Part shown: positions 49,228 to 57,135 of the stretch, in pieces
Layout of the letters: each line of letters opens with the position of its first letter
Numbering within the stretch: position 1 is the stretch's first letter
Assembly (NCBI GenBank): GCA_963753685.1
Contig: CAVWDE010000010.1
Coordinates: 283,813 to 347,812, forward strand
Direction of reading: 5' to 3'
DNA length: 64,000 nt
From: DATAOG01 sp963753685
GTDB lineage: Bacteria > Pseudomonadota > Alphaproteobacteria > Geminicoccales > Geminicoccaceae
The notes under the pieces: generated by a model
Told to the model about the DNA's origin: nothing
Seen by the model: only the letters and a program-made list of their open reading frames with translations
The model's database searches: none
Made by a program: the position numbers and the translations under genes

Positions 49228-51045
49228 ATGATCCAGCCTTGTCACCAAGCCGCGCCGGCCGCGGCGGCGGCACCGGTCGCCATGTTGCCGGAATGGGATT
49301 TAAGCGATCTCTACGCCGCGCCTGATGCGCCCGCGGTCGACGCCGATCTGCGCCAGGCGGCCGCCGACGCAAGCGCCCTCGAGGCCGAGTTCAAGGGTAA
49401 TCTCGGCGACCTCGACGGCAAGGCGCTGGCAGGGCTGATCGAGCGCTACGAGCGCCTCGAGGAGCAGCTCGGCCGGGTCGCGAGCTATGCCCAGCTGCTG
49501 CACGCCGCCAAGGCCGACGACCCGGAGATCGGGCGCTTCTTCCAGACCGTCCAGGAGCGGGTCAACGAGGCCGCGACAAAGCTGTTGTTCGTCACCCTCG
49601 AGCTCAACCGGATCGAGGACGAGGCGCTCGCCGCCAAGGTCGAGCAATCGGTCGAGCTCGCCCACTACCGGCCCTGGCTGCGCGATGTGCGCAGCTTCCG
49701 CCCACATCAGCTCGACGACGAGATCGAGCGCGTCCTGCACGAGAAGTCGATCACCGGCCGGAGCGCCTGGGTCCGCCTGTTCGATGAGACCATGGCGGGC
49801 CTGCGCTTCCCGCTCGACGGCAAGGAGCTGACCAGCGCCGAGATCTTCGATGTGCTCTCGGACAAGGACCGGGCGCGGCGTCAGGCGGCCGCGGAAGCGA
49901 TCGCGGGCGTACTCGAGGGCCGCACGCGCCTGTTCGCCCTGATCACCAACACGCTCGCCAAGGACAAGCAGATCGAGGACGGCTGGCGTCACTTCGCGCG
50001 CCCGATCTCGAGCCGCAATCTCGCCAACCAGGTCGAGGACGAGGTCGTCGACGCGCTGATCGGCGCGGTCCGGGACGCCTGGCCGCGCCTGTCGCATCGC
50101 TACTACCGGATCAAGGCGCGCTGGATGGGCCTGGACACGCTCGAGTACTGGGATCGCAACGCGCCCTTGCCCGAGGACAGCGACCGCCGGATCGCCTGGG
50201 CGGATGCCAAGGTGATCGTGCTCGACGCTTACCGGGGCTTCGCGCCGCCGCTCGCCGACATCCTCGAGCGCTTCTTCAAAGGCCGCTGGATCGATGCCGC
50301 GCTGCGGCCGGGCAAGGACGCGGGCGCCTTCTGCCACCCGACCATCCCGAGCGTGCACCCGTACGTGCTGATGAACTACCAGGGCCGCGCCCGGGACGTC
50401 ATGACCCTGGCCCACGAGCTCGGCCACGGCGTCCATCAGGTGCTGGCGGCAAGGCAGGGGCCGCTGATGGCCGGGACGGCCTTGACGCTTGCCGAGACCG
50501 CCTCGGTGTTCGGCGAGCAGCTGACCTTCCGCGCCCTGCTCGAGGCCGAGCAGGATCCCGTCCAGCGCCGCATCCTGCTCGCCGGCAAGATCGAGGACGC
50601 GCTCAACACCGTGGTCCGCCAGATCGCCTTCGTCGAGTTCGAGCGTCGGGTCCACGACGCCCGCAAGACCGCCGAGCTCACCGCCGACGAGCTGGGCCTG
50701 CTCTGGCTCGAGATCCAGACCGAGAGCCTGGGACCGGCGTTCCGGTTCGAGAACTCCTACCGGGTCTACTGGAGCTACATCCCGCACTTCGTGCACGTGC
50801 CGTTCTACGTTTACGCCTACGCCTTCGGCGATTGCCTGGTGAACTCGCTGTACGCGGTCTATCAGGCCGAGCCCGAAGGCTTTCAGGAGCGTTATCTCGA
50901 GCTGTTGCGGGCCGGCGGCACGCTGCGCCACCAGGAGCTGCTGGCGCCCTTCGGGCTCGATGCCTCCGACCCCGGCTTCTGGACCAAGGGCCTTGGCGTG
51001 GTCGAGGGCCTGATCGACCAGCTCGAGCGCGCGATGGCGACCTAG
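49228..51045 (+). CDS. M3-family oligoendopeptidase F
   Basis: A 605-residue zinc metallopeptidase. The ATG at 49228 (MIQPCHQAAPA) is preferred over an upstream start that adds 20 unlike residues. The catalytic helix is TLAHELGHGVHQVL (HExxH), with the third zinc ligand in TLAETASVFGEQL. Other PepF marks are WDLSDLYAAPD near the start, FCHPTIPSVHPYVLMNYQG and YSYIPHFVHVPFYVYAYAFGDCL-like near the end. It degrades oligopeptides in the cytoplasm. The ABC1 kinase starts 3 bases after its stop, so the two form an operon. Confidence 0.95.
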   Translation: MIQPCHQAAPAAAAAPVAMLPEWDLSDLYAAPDAPAVDADLRQAAADASALEAEFKGNLGDLDGKALAGLIERYERLEEQLGRVASYAQLLHAAKADDPEIGRFFQTVQERVNEAATKLLFVTLELNRIEDEALAAKVEQSVELAHYRPWLRDVRSFRPHQLDDEIERVLHEKSITGRSAWVRLFDETMAGLRFPLDGKELTSAEIFDVLSDKDRARRQAAAEAIAGVLEGRTRLFALITNTLAKDKQIEDGWRHFARPISSRNLANQVEDEVVDALIGAVRDAWPRLSHRYYRIKARWMGLDTLEYWDRNAPLPEDSDRRIAWADAKVIVLDAYRGFAPPLADILERFFKGRWIDAALRPGKDAGAFCHPTIPSVHPYVLMNYQGRARDVMTLAHELGHGVHQVLAARQGPLMAGTALTLAETASVFGEQLTFRALLEAEQDPVQRRILLAGKIEDALNTVVRQIAFVEFERRVHDARKTAELTADELGLLWLEIQTESLGPAFRFENSYRVYWSYIPHFVHVPFYVYAYAFGDCLVNSLYAVYQAEPEGFQERYLELLRAGGTLRHQELLAPFGLDASDPGFWTKGLGVVEGLIDQLERAMAT

Positions 51046-51048
51046 GGC

Positions 51049-52407
51049 ATGGCCGCCCGCCCGAACCCACCGTCCGAGAACACGCTTTCCGGCCGGGTCC
51101 GCCGCTATGCCCAGGTGTCAGGGGCGATGGGCGGGCTCGCGGCGCGGATCGCCGGTGCCCGCTACCTCGGCATCCGGATCGACCGCGCGGCCCACGCCGA
51201 GGAGCTGAAGGCAGCACTCGGCGGGCTCAAGGGGCCGCTGATGAAGGTCGCCCAGCTGCTCGCGACCATCCCGGAGGCGCTGCCCAAGGAATACGCGGCC
51301 GAACTCGCCCAGCTGCAGAGCCAGGCGCCGCCCATGGGCCGGCCGTTCGTGCGCCGGCGCATGGCGGCCGAGCTCGGTCCCGCCTGGCGCGAGCGGTTCC
51401 GGGAGTTCGAGCTCGACGCCGCGGCCGCGGCCTCGCTCGGTCAGGTCCACCGGGCGATCGCTAAGGACGGCCGCGCGCTCGCCTGCAAGCTCCAGTACCC
51501 GAGCATCGCGAGCGCGGTCGAGGCCGACCTCAACCAGCTGCGCCTGATCTTCGGCATCTATCGCCGCTACGACGGCTCGATCAACCCCGAGCGGGTCTAC
51601 GAAGAGCTGGCCGAACGCCTGCGCGAGGAGCTCGATTACCTCCGCGAGGCCAGGCACATGGCGCTCTACCGCCACATGCTCCGTGACGAGCCCGGCGTGC
51701 ACGTGCCGGACGTGCTGCCCGAGCTCTCGACCGGCCGCCTGCTCTCCATGACCTGGCTCGACGGCCGGCCGCTGCTCGAGCTCGTGAACGCCCCGCAGGA
51801 GGAGCGCAACCGGCTCGCCCACAACATGTTCCGCGCCTGGTACGTGCCCTTCTACGACTATGCCGTGATCCACGGCGACCCGCACCTCGGCAACTACAGC
51901 GCGCGGCCCGACCAGACCATCAACCTCATCGACTTCGGCTGCATCCGGGTGTTCAAGCCGGCCCTGGTCCAAGGCGTGATCGACCTCTACTGGGCGCTGG
52001 TCCGGGGCGACCGCGATCTCGCGGTGCACGCCTACCAGACCTGGGGTTTTTCCGACCTCAGGAAGGACGTGATCGACACCTTGAACCTCTGGGCCGCCTT
52101 CATCTACGCGCCGCTCATGGAGGACCGGCCGCGGCTGATCGAGGAGACCAACTCCGGCGCCTACGGCCGCGAGGTCGCCTTCAACGTGCAAAAGCGCCTG
52201 CGCGAGATCGGCGGCGTCACCCCGCCGCGCGAGTTCGTGCTCATGGACCGGGCCGCGATCGGCCTCGGCTCGGTGTTCATGCACCTCCAGGCCGAGGTCA
52301 ACTGGCATCAACTGTTCATGGGCCTGATCCAGGACTTCGACGTCGCCAAGCTGGAGCGCCGCCAGACCGAAGCCCTCCAGGCCCAGGACCTGCCGCTGCC
52401 AAGCTGA
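51049..52407 (+). CDS. ABC1/AarF/UbiB-family atypical kinase
   Basis: A 452-residue protein-kinase-like enzyme. It has the family's KGPLMKVAQ helix (the KxGQ-like motif), the Ala-rich nucleotide loop AAAASLGQVHRA, the lysine in ALACKLQYPS, the catalytic loop VIHGDPHLGNY and the metal-binding IDFGC. ABC1 proteins are ATPases that support ubiquinone biosynthesis or lipid transport. This one lacks the C-terminal membrane helices of UbiB, so it belongs to the soluble ABC1 subgroup. It is coupled to the peptidase gene by a 3-base gap. The meaning of that pairing, seen in other alphaproteobacteria, is unclear. Confidence 0.92.
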   Translation: MAARPNPPSENTLSGRVRRYAQVSGAMGGLAARIAGARYLGIRIDRAAHAEELKAALGGLKGPLMKVAQLLATIPEALPKEYAAELAQLQSQAPPMGRPFVRRRMAAELGPAWRERFREFELDAAAAASLGQVHRAIAKDGRALACKLQYPSIASAVEADLNQLRLIFGIYRRYDGSINPERVYEELAERLREELDYLREARHMALYRHMLRDEPGVHVPDVLPELSTGRLLSMTWLDGRPLLELVNAPQEERNRLAHNMFRAWYVPFYDYAVIHGDPHLGNYSARPDQTINLIDFGCIRVFKPALVQGVIDLYWALVRGDRDLAVHAYQTWGFSDLRKDVIDTLNLWAAFIYAPLMEDRPRLIEETNSGAYGREVAFNVQKRLREIGGVTPPREFVLMDRAAIGLGSVFMHLQAEVNWHQLFMGLIQDFDVAKLERRQTEALQAQDLPLPS

Positions 52408-53105
52408 GACACACCCTCGGCTGGCCGACATATCGTTGCATCATCGCCCAATCCTCAAGCCCAAGAGCAAGTACAGCTGACAGAAATTCTGCCCTTGACG
52501 CGCCACTATCATCTGCACATGATGCACGTAGCATTAGCACGTGGCGCATATGTGTAGCGTCGAGGACATGGGACGCGACGGATCTGTGTCCTGGCTTCGA
52601 AGTCATCGCGGCATGGCGGCTGCCGCTCAATCAAGTTGATCCGGAAATCAATGGAGCATCATTGATACCGATCCCCGAGACGGGCCAATTCCCAGGGTTT
52701 TCGGAGGCGGTGATGGTTGATGTTGGATCAATCGGATCTGGAGGCTCCATTGACAGGCGGTCCTGCGGCGGGCGACGGCATGCACCACATCCGTGCCCTG
52801 ACGACCCGTAGAGGCGAGTCAAAGTCCGCCGCGCGTCCTGATCGAAACCTCGGGCGTCGGAACTCGCGTTGTGATCGCCAATTCCCGCTGACAACAATTC
52901 CCGCCCAACAATTCCCGTCTGGTCCCGCTGTCCTCCTCAGCATGGGCCGGACCCGCCGCCCCGGGACGCGATCACCAGCTCGTGAACAGGCCCCATCCTT
53001 AGGTTAAAATGAAGTGGCCGTGCTGCACGGCTTGAGATATAAAGAACGCAACGAAGCGCCAGTGAACAGTCACAATGCAGTCAACGCGCAACGGTAGGGA
53101 ATGCC
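52408..53105. other. Intergenic region upstream of the secreted heme protein (698 bases)
   Basis: Nothing was recognised as coding. Composition is clearly less GC-rich than the surroundings, which suggests imported or decayed DNA. Short frames on both strands (for example 52631-52897 minus and 52717-53007 plus) have no family resemblance. The segment 53005-53105, with TTAGGTTAAAATGAAG and TTGAGATATAAAG, probably carries the promoter of the next gene. Confidence 0.4.
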
Positions 53106-55079
53106 ATGGAAACGAACGAGCTACCCCGGAGGTTGGCAGGGATCTCGCTGCTCGCCTTGGCGGCCGTGCTGCCGTCGGCAGCAGGCGCCGCCGGCGGTCC
53201 GGTACCGCAGGAATGCCAGGCGCCCAACCTCAGCGCGGCGGAACAGGCCAGGTGCGATTTCATCGCCCGCACCCCAAATCTCTGCCAGCGCTCCCCACTG
53301 AGCGTAAGAACCCAGCAGTTCTGCGATCAACTCGGCGGAGCGCCTGAGCCGACGCCGGGGATCACCGTTTCCCCGGATGTGCCAGCTGACATTCCGGGCG
53401 GCGCGGACCAAGCGAGCCTCGCCGACGCGGCGAACTTCGCATGGCAGGAGTTCATTGCGCTCAACTGGCCCGCCCTGGCCGGGACGCGCGATACTCCAGA
53501 CACCGGCGCGAAGTTCGGCGACCCGTCCTTCACGGGACCGCTGGTCTGGCACACCTACCGACACAAGGTCGAGATCTATCCCGGTCAGGGTACGCCGCCG
53601 GGATTCGACGCTTCCAAGTCCGATTTCGGCTACAGCACCGTTCCACCCCAGTACATCTACAATGCGGAGGTATTGGGGCAGGGAGCGGATGGCACCGGCG
53701 AGATCCCGCCCTGTCCCGGGCAGGACCCCGTGACCACGCCTTCGTTCATCAATCTGGACGAAGTGTCCCAGATCGGGCTCAACTCCATGTTCGCGGGCAA
53801 GGCGCCGCAATCTGCCTCGGCGAACTCTGATCCTCAATTGATCCGGTTCCTCGCCAAGGCGAACGAGAGCCACTTCGTCTACGTCGTCAATCCCGATGCC
53901 CTGGCGCAGGGCGGCGACCCCCTTTACGTCGGCACGAAGCTGCTGCCGCCGCAGGACTCCAAGCAGTCCTCCACGAACTGCAACGACCTGCAGTCGGGCG
54001 AAACCACGACCTTCTGCACCGCCCGAGCCAACTTTCTGGAGGTTTCTCAAGGCAACGGCGACCCGACGACCTTGAAGGAGCCGTTCATCTCGTTTCCGGT
54101 CGGGACGATCCACGTCAAATCGGCGTGGCGGGAGCTCACCGCCGATGAGGAGAGTAGCGGCAGGTTCTACACCACGACGGTGCGGTACTACGAACAAAAC
54201 GAGCAAAATGCCCAGGAGCCGCGTTGCTATCGTGAGGGCACGTGGGGGCTGCTCGCTTTGCACATCGAGCATAAGACGGCCACGGCGCCCTACTTCATCT
54301 TTGCCACCTTCGAGCAGGCCGACAATCTCCAGACCGCGGCTGGGACCCCGGTGGAAAATGAGATCGGGCAGCCGATCGTCACGCCGGTCGGGACGACCGA
54401 GCCCGGGCTCGAGTATCAGGATGGCGACCCGCCCACTTTGAACATCGTCGGCGATCAATACTGCGAGGCGCCCGAAGACCGCCTCTTCTACCTCGAAGAG
54501 AGCGGCTTCACCGGGCTGCCCTCCGGCGGAGCGATCTGCCAGAACGCTCGGACTCATCCGATCCCACAGGCGATTCTCGGCGCCAATCAGAACGCTCACA
54601 CGGCGATCAGCGCTTACGCCAGCAGCAACGGCATCGCGAATCCCGTGTGGTCGTACTACAAGCTGATCAACGTCCAATACAAGCCCTTCGACCTTACCGA
54701 GGTGAGCAGCGACACGACGTCGGACCTGAACGCGGCGACCTTCTATACCAACAACGAGGTCGTCGAGACCGACTACACGCTGGCCAACTTCAGCGGGCAG
54801 ATCAGCGGTACGGGCCCGCCGACGGACCAGCCCGCGAACTTTGACAACTTCAATTCGGCCCGGACGACGTTCCAGAACGTCTTGCTGTTCAACGACAGCA
54901 ACGAGCTCGTCGACACCTTCAACATGGGCGGATGCCTCGGCTGCCACGGCATCGCGCAGGTCGAGAAGGGCACGGATTTCAGCTTCATCCTGTCGGGTGG
55001 CCGCGTCCCGGTGCCCGAGACGCCGGACATCGACCCGCCTGGCACCACGAATCCGGCGCCCCTGGCGCGACCTCGATGA
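53106..55079 (+). CDS. Secreted c-type heme protein of unknown function
   Basis: A 657-residue exported protein. Residues 1-29 form a signal peptide (LAGISLLALAAVLPSAAGAA). Most of the protein is a large unrecognised domain rich in Tyr, Asn and Pro with WQEFIALNWPALAG, WHTYRHKVEIYPG, KSAWRELTADEE and FIFATFEQADN. Several paired cysteines suggest disulfides. Near the end a single CLGCH motif (MGGCLGCHGIAQ) predicts one covalently attached heme, followed by a Pro-rich tail. Similar proteins exist in other proteobacteria without assigned function. Codon use is visibly less GC3-biased than in neighbours, and the flanks are non-coding, which points to acquisition by transfer. A redox or binding role in the periplasm is inferred. 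Confidence 0.75.
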   Translation: METNELPRRLAGISLLALAAVLPSAAGAAGGPVPQECQAPNLSAAEQARCDFIARTPNLCQRSPLSVRTQQFCDQLGGAPEPTPGITVSPDVPADIPGGADQASLADAANFAWQEFIALNWPALAGTRDTPDTGAKFGDPSFTGPLVWHTYRHKVEIYPGQGTPPGFDASKSDFGYSTVPPQYIYNAEVLGQGADGTGEIPPCPGQDPVTTPSFINLDEVSQIGLNSMFAGKAPQSASANSDPQLIRFLAKANESHFVYVVNPDALAQGGDPLYVGTKLLPPQDSKQSSTNCNDLQSGETTTFCTARANFLEVSQGNGDPTTLKEPFISFPVGTIHVKSAWRELTADEESSGRFYTTTVRYYEQNEQNAQEPRCYREGTWGLLALHIEHKTATAPYFIFATFEQADNLQTAAGTPVENEIGQPIVTPVGTTEPGLEYQDGDPPTLNIVGDQYCEAPEDRLFYLEESGFTGLPSGGAICQNARTHPIPQAILGANQNAHTAISAYASSNGIANPVWSYYKLINVQYKPFDLTEVSSDTTSDLNAATFYTNNEVVETDYTLANFSGQISGTGPPTDQPANFDNFNSARTTFQNVLLFNDSNELVDTFNMGGCLGCHGIAQVEKGTDFSFILSGGRVPVPETPDIDPPGTTNPAPLARPR

Positions 55080-55131
55080 CCCTCCAGATCGGCGAGCCCT
55101 GAGCAGGGATCGCCCGGAGCCACCTTCAATC

Positions 55132-55164
55132 GGTCCCCGCGAAGCGTTCACCTTCGCGGGGACC
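55132..55164 (+). terminator. Strong hairpin terminator after the heme-protein gene
   Basis: GGTCCCCGCGAAG and CTTCGCGGGGACC form a perfect 13-base stem with a 7-base loop (CGTTCAC), 52 bases after the stop codon. No T-run follows, but the stem is strong enough to define a 3' end. Confidence 0.65.
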
Positions 55165-55354
55165 CGCCGTCGGCCAACCCCGGGCGCACAGGCCGGGTCG
55201 GATCCGGTGGGTCAGAGCGGGGAACGTGGTGAAGCGGTCGCAGAAGGAAATGCGGCCGTGGCCGCCCTTGCCATGCCTGGCCTCATAGACGAGCGCGAGG
55301 TCCCTCTCTCCGGCCAGACGGCGAGGCTTCCGTAGGGCTCGTGGCCCGTCATCG

Positions 55355-55392
55355 CCAGTCGATGCACAATCGGCCAGTCTATGCACAATCGG
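55355..55392. repeat. Two adjacent copies of a 19-base repeat
   Basis: CCAGTCGATGCACAATCGG is followed immediately by CCAGTCTATGCACAATCGG, differing at one base. The unit contains TGCACAAT. Two head-to-tail copies might be a regulator's binding site or a replication slip; they are not in a gene. Confidence 0.8.
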
Positions 55393-55661
55393 TATGCGAG
55401 AGCGAAAGGAAATCGCCCAGGAATGTGCGATTGCTGAGGGCGGCTGGCCCGGTCGCGCCTTGCGCCAAGCCGCGAATTCCGAACGCGACCTGGTCGCCGC
55501 CCTCCGCGCGCGCACGGTGCGGGCGCCGGCGGGGTGCCGATCAGTCTCGCGGGCCCCGGGACTTCACGGCGAACGTCGCCCGGTCGGGGCCCAGGGCCTG
55601 TGGTCGGAGAGCCGATCGCCGACCGTCGGCCCCAGCGGGGCGCCGCGCGGCCGGCGCGGGC

Positions 55662-56102
55662 CTACTGCGCCACGGTCGGCTGGGGCGCGGTCTGCGCGGC
55701 TTCCTTGAGCGGCGGCAGCTGCAGCTTGAGCAGGCTGTCGGCGCAGGCCGAGGCGTCCTTGCGATCGGTGCTGGTGGCGCCCGGCATGGTCGCCCAGCCG
55801 CCGGTCTCGACGAACTTGCCGCGCTCGTAGGAGCTGCTCATGTCCTTGAAGGTCGCGAGCTGGGCGCGCGCGTCCGGGGCGGCTGTGAAGCGATCGGTGC
55901 AGACCGCCGCGGCGAGCTGCTCATGGGCCTGCTGCGCGGCCTTCTCGGTCAGCGCCTGGACGCTGCCGCCGGTGACCCAGCCGCCCCACGCGAAGCCGAT
56001 CACGATGGTCGCCACCGCGCCGGCGACAAAGCCCCAGAATACCGTACCCTTGCTCGGCTGAAGTCGATCCCAGCGTTGCGCCAAATTCTGCTTGTCTGCC
56101 AT
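55662..56102 (-). CDS. Small single-span membrane protein of unknown function
   Basis: A 146-residue protein, MADKQNLAQRWDRLQPSKG, with one membrane helix (about 20-41, TVFWGFVAGAVATIVIGFAWGGWVTGG) and a soluble, probably periplasmic domain. That domain has two cysteines (AAAVCTDRF and ASACADSLL) likely to form a disulfide. Homologues of this form are common in alphaproteobacteria as hypothetical proteins. The C-terminal 15 residues are Pro/Ala/Gln-rich. It has its own promoter region, with an AT-rich stretch at 56150-56250 just upstream. Function is unknown. Confidence 0.85.
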   Translation of the reverse strand: MADKQNLAQRWDRLQPSKGTVFWGFVAGAVATIVIGFAWGGWVTGGSVQALTEKAAQQAHEQLAAAVCTDRFTAAPDARAQLATFKDMSSSYERGKFVETGGWATMPGATSTDRKDASACADSLLKLQLPPLKEAAQTAPQPTVAQ

Positions 56103-56538
56103 TGGAACCTCCCTGGTTGCGCGGCCTCGGGTTGAGGCGGCTTTTTGGCAAGGTTCATTAATAAAGGTGGTGCCTGGCCACGTTTTGACAACGAGAATTA
56201 AAAAGATAAAACAGTTGACTTTCCGATTTGTTCCCTAACGGTTCGAAATGACAGGACGATTCCGGCGATCCGGTGGCCCGCAAACCACGAAAACTTTTTG
56301 AAAGTCGTGGTCCTCGCGATCGGCCATGCGCGAGCGAGCGATCTGATCCGACCACCAGTGTCTGCCATTTTCCAGGCCAACGCCGCCAGCAGCCGGCCCT
56401 TCGGCGCCGGCCTTCGAGCCGCAGTTCCCGGCGCAGGCGGCGAGGAATGTCCGCGAGCCCTCGTCCCTCAGCCCGGTGCGGTCGGCGCACCGCCGCCCGT
56501 CGCCGCGGCGATCGGGGCCGCGTTCGAACCGCCAGGTG
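56103..56538. other. Intergenic region upstream of the small membrane protein (436 bases)
   Basis: The first 150 bases are AT-rich (about 56150-56260) and include TTGACA (56185-56190) with TAAAAC 16 bases on, readable as a plus-strand promoter. No convincing plus-strand gene follows, so the patch more likely serves the minus-strand gene. The rest shows no features. A plus-strand frame at 56298-56816 looks non-coding. Confidence 0.4.
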
Positions 56539-56859
56539 TCAGGATCGACTTGCTGGCGGTCGTGCTCCCCCAGGAGGTCGGCGAGCAGGCCTTTTTTCCA
56601 ACCGGGCCGCCGGCGCCGCGCCGCGACCTGAGCGTGGGGCGCTCAGGGTCGACGCTCCAGCGATGCTACGCCCCGCATAGGCGGAATGCAGCCTCGCTTC
56701 TGCGCGCCGCAGCGCCGCCTCGGCATCCACAATCCGTTCTACGATCGCTGGACGGCCACATTCGGCGGCGCGGTCACAGAGGAGCCGGAGCCGGGACAGG
56801 TACATCTCGCGCCTGACGAGCCCTTGCTCCATGACGGCCACATGTTGGTCGTCGGTCAT
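56539..56859 (-). CDS. Hypothetical small helical protein
   Basis: A 106-residue frame starting MTDDQHVAVMEQGLVRREMYL, with a GGAAAG sequence 5 bases before the ATG. The first 60 residues look like a genuine amphipathic helical protein (RLRLLCDRAAECGRPAIVERIVDAEAALRRAEARLH). The last 45 are Arg/Pro-rich and less protein-like, so the reading frame may be extended or decayed. I do not recognise a family. It could equally be a chance frame. Confidence 0.35.
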   Translation of the reverse strand: MTDDQHVAVMEQGLVRREMYLSRLRLLCDRAAECGRPAIVERIVDAEAALRRAEARLHSAYAGRSIAGASTLSAPRSGRGAAPAARLEKRPARRPPGGARPPASRS

Positions 56860-57135
56860 GACGCTTTCCGCCGGCGTGCAGAACGCCGGCTCGCAGTCTA
56901 GCATATCCAGCGCTCAACTCGCACCGATCATGTTCTGGGAGGACGCCTGCTCCTGCCGAGCTGACGCTTCCGCTCAGCAGCCGGGCGCTCGCAGAGCGCC
57001 GCTTAAGCGATCGTGCATCCGCGCTTCCATCATGCATCACGTGCACGGGGCGGCACACGGGCGGAAGAGGCGCGGACCAGGCCGGGACCACGCTTGCGGA
57101 TCTTTGGTCGGCCCTGGTGCGCGACCGGTCGCGGG

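Larger units (their letters stand above)
55080..55661. other. Intergenic region with terminator and tandem repeat (582 bases)
   Basis: No gene was recognised. The region holds the terminator of the heme-protein gene (55132-55164) and a 19-base tandem repeat (55355-55392). A minus-strand frame at 55126-55515 spans both and is judged spurious. The remainder is GC-rich, without features. Confidence 0.45.

Noticed and set aside
52631..53007. Transposase remnant in the gap before the heme protein
   Set aside because: Neither strand yields recognisable transposase motifs or terminal inverted repeats in any frame; composition alone is not enough.
55126..55515. 129-codon minus-strand frame downstream of the heme protein
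   Set aside because: It runs through a strong terminator hairpin and a tandem repeat and shows no family features.
56185..56816. TTGACA-type promoter with a 172-codon plus-strand frame
   Set aside because: The frame is Ala/Pro/Arg-rich, resembles no protein and is partly antisense to a better minus-strand candidate; the hexamers occur by chance in an AT-rich patch.
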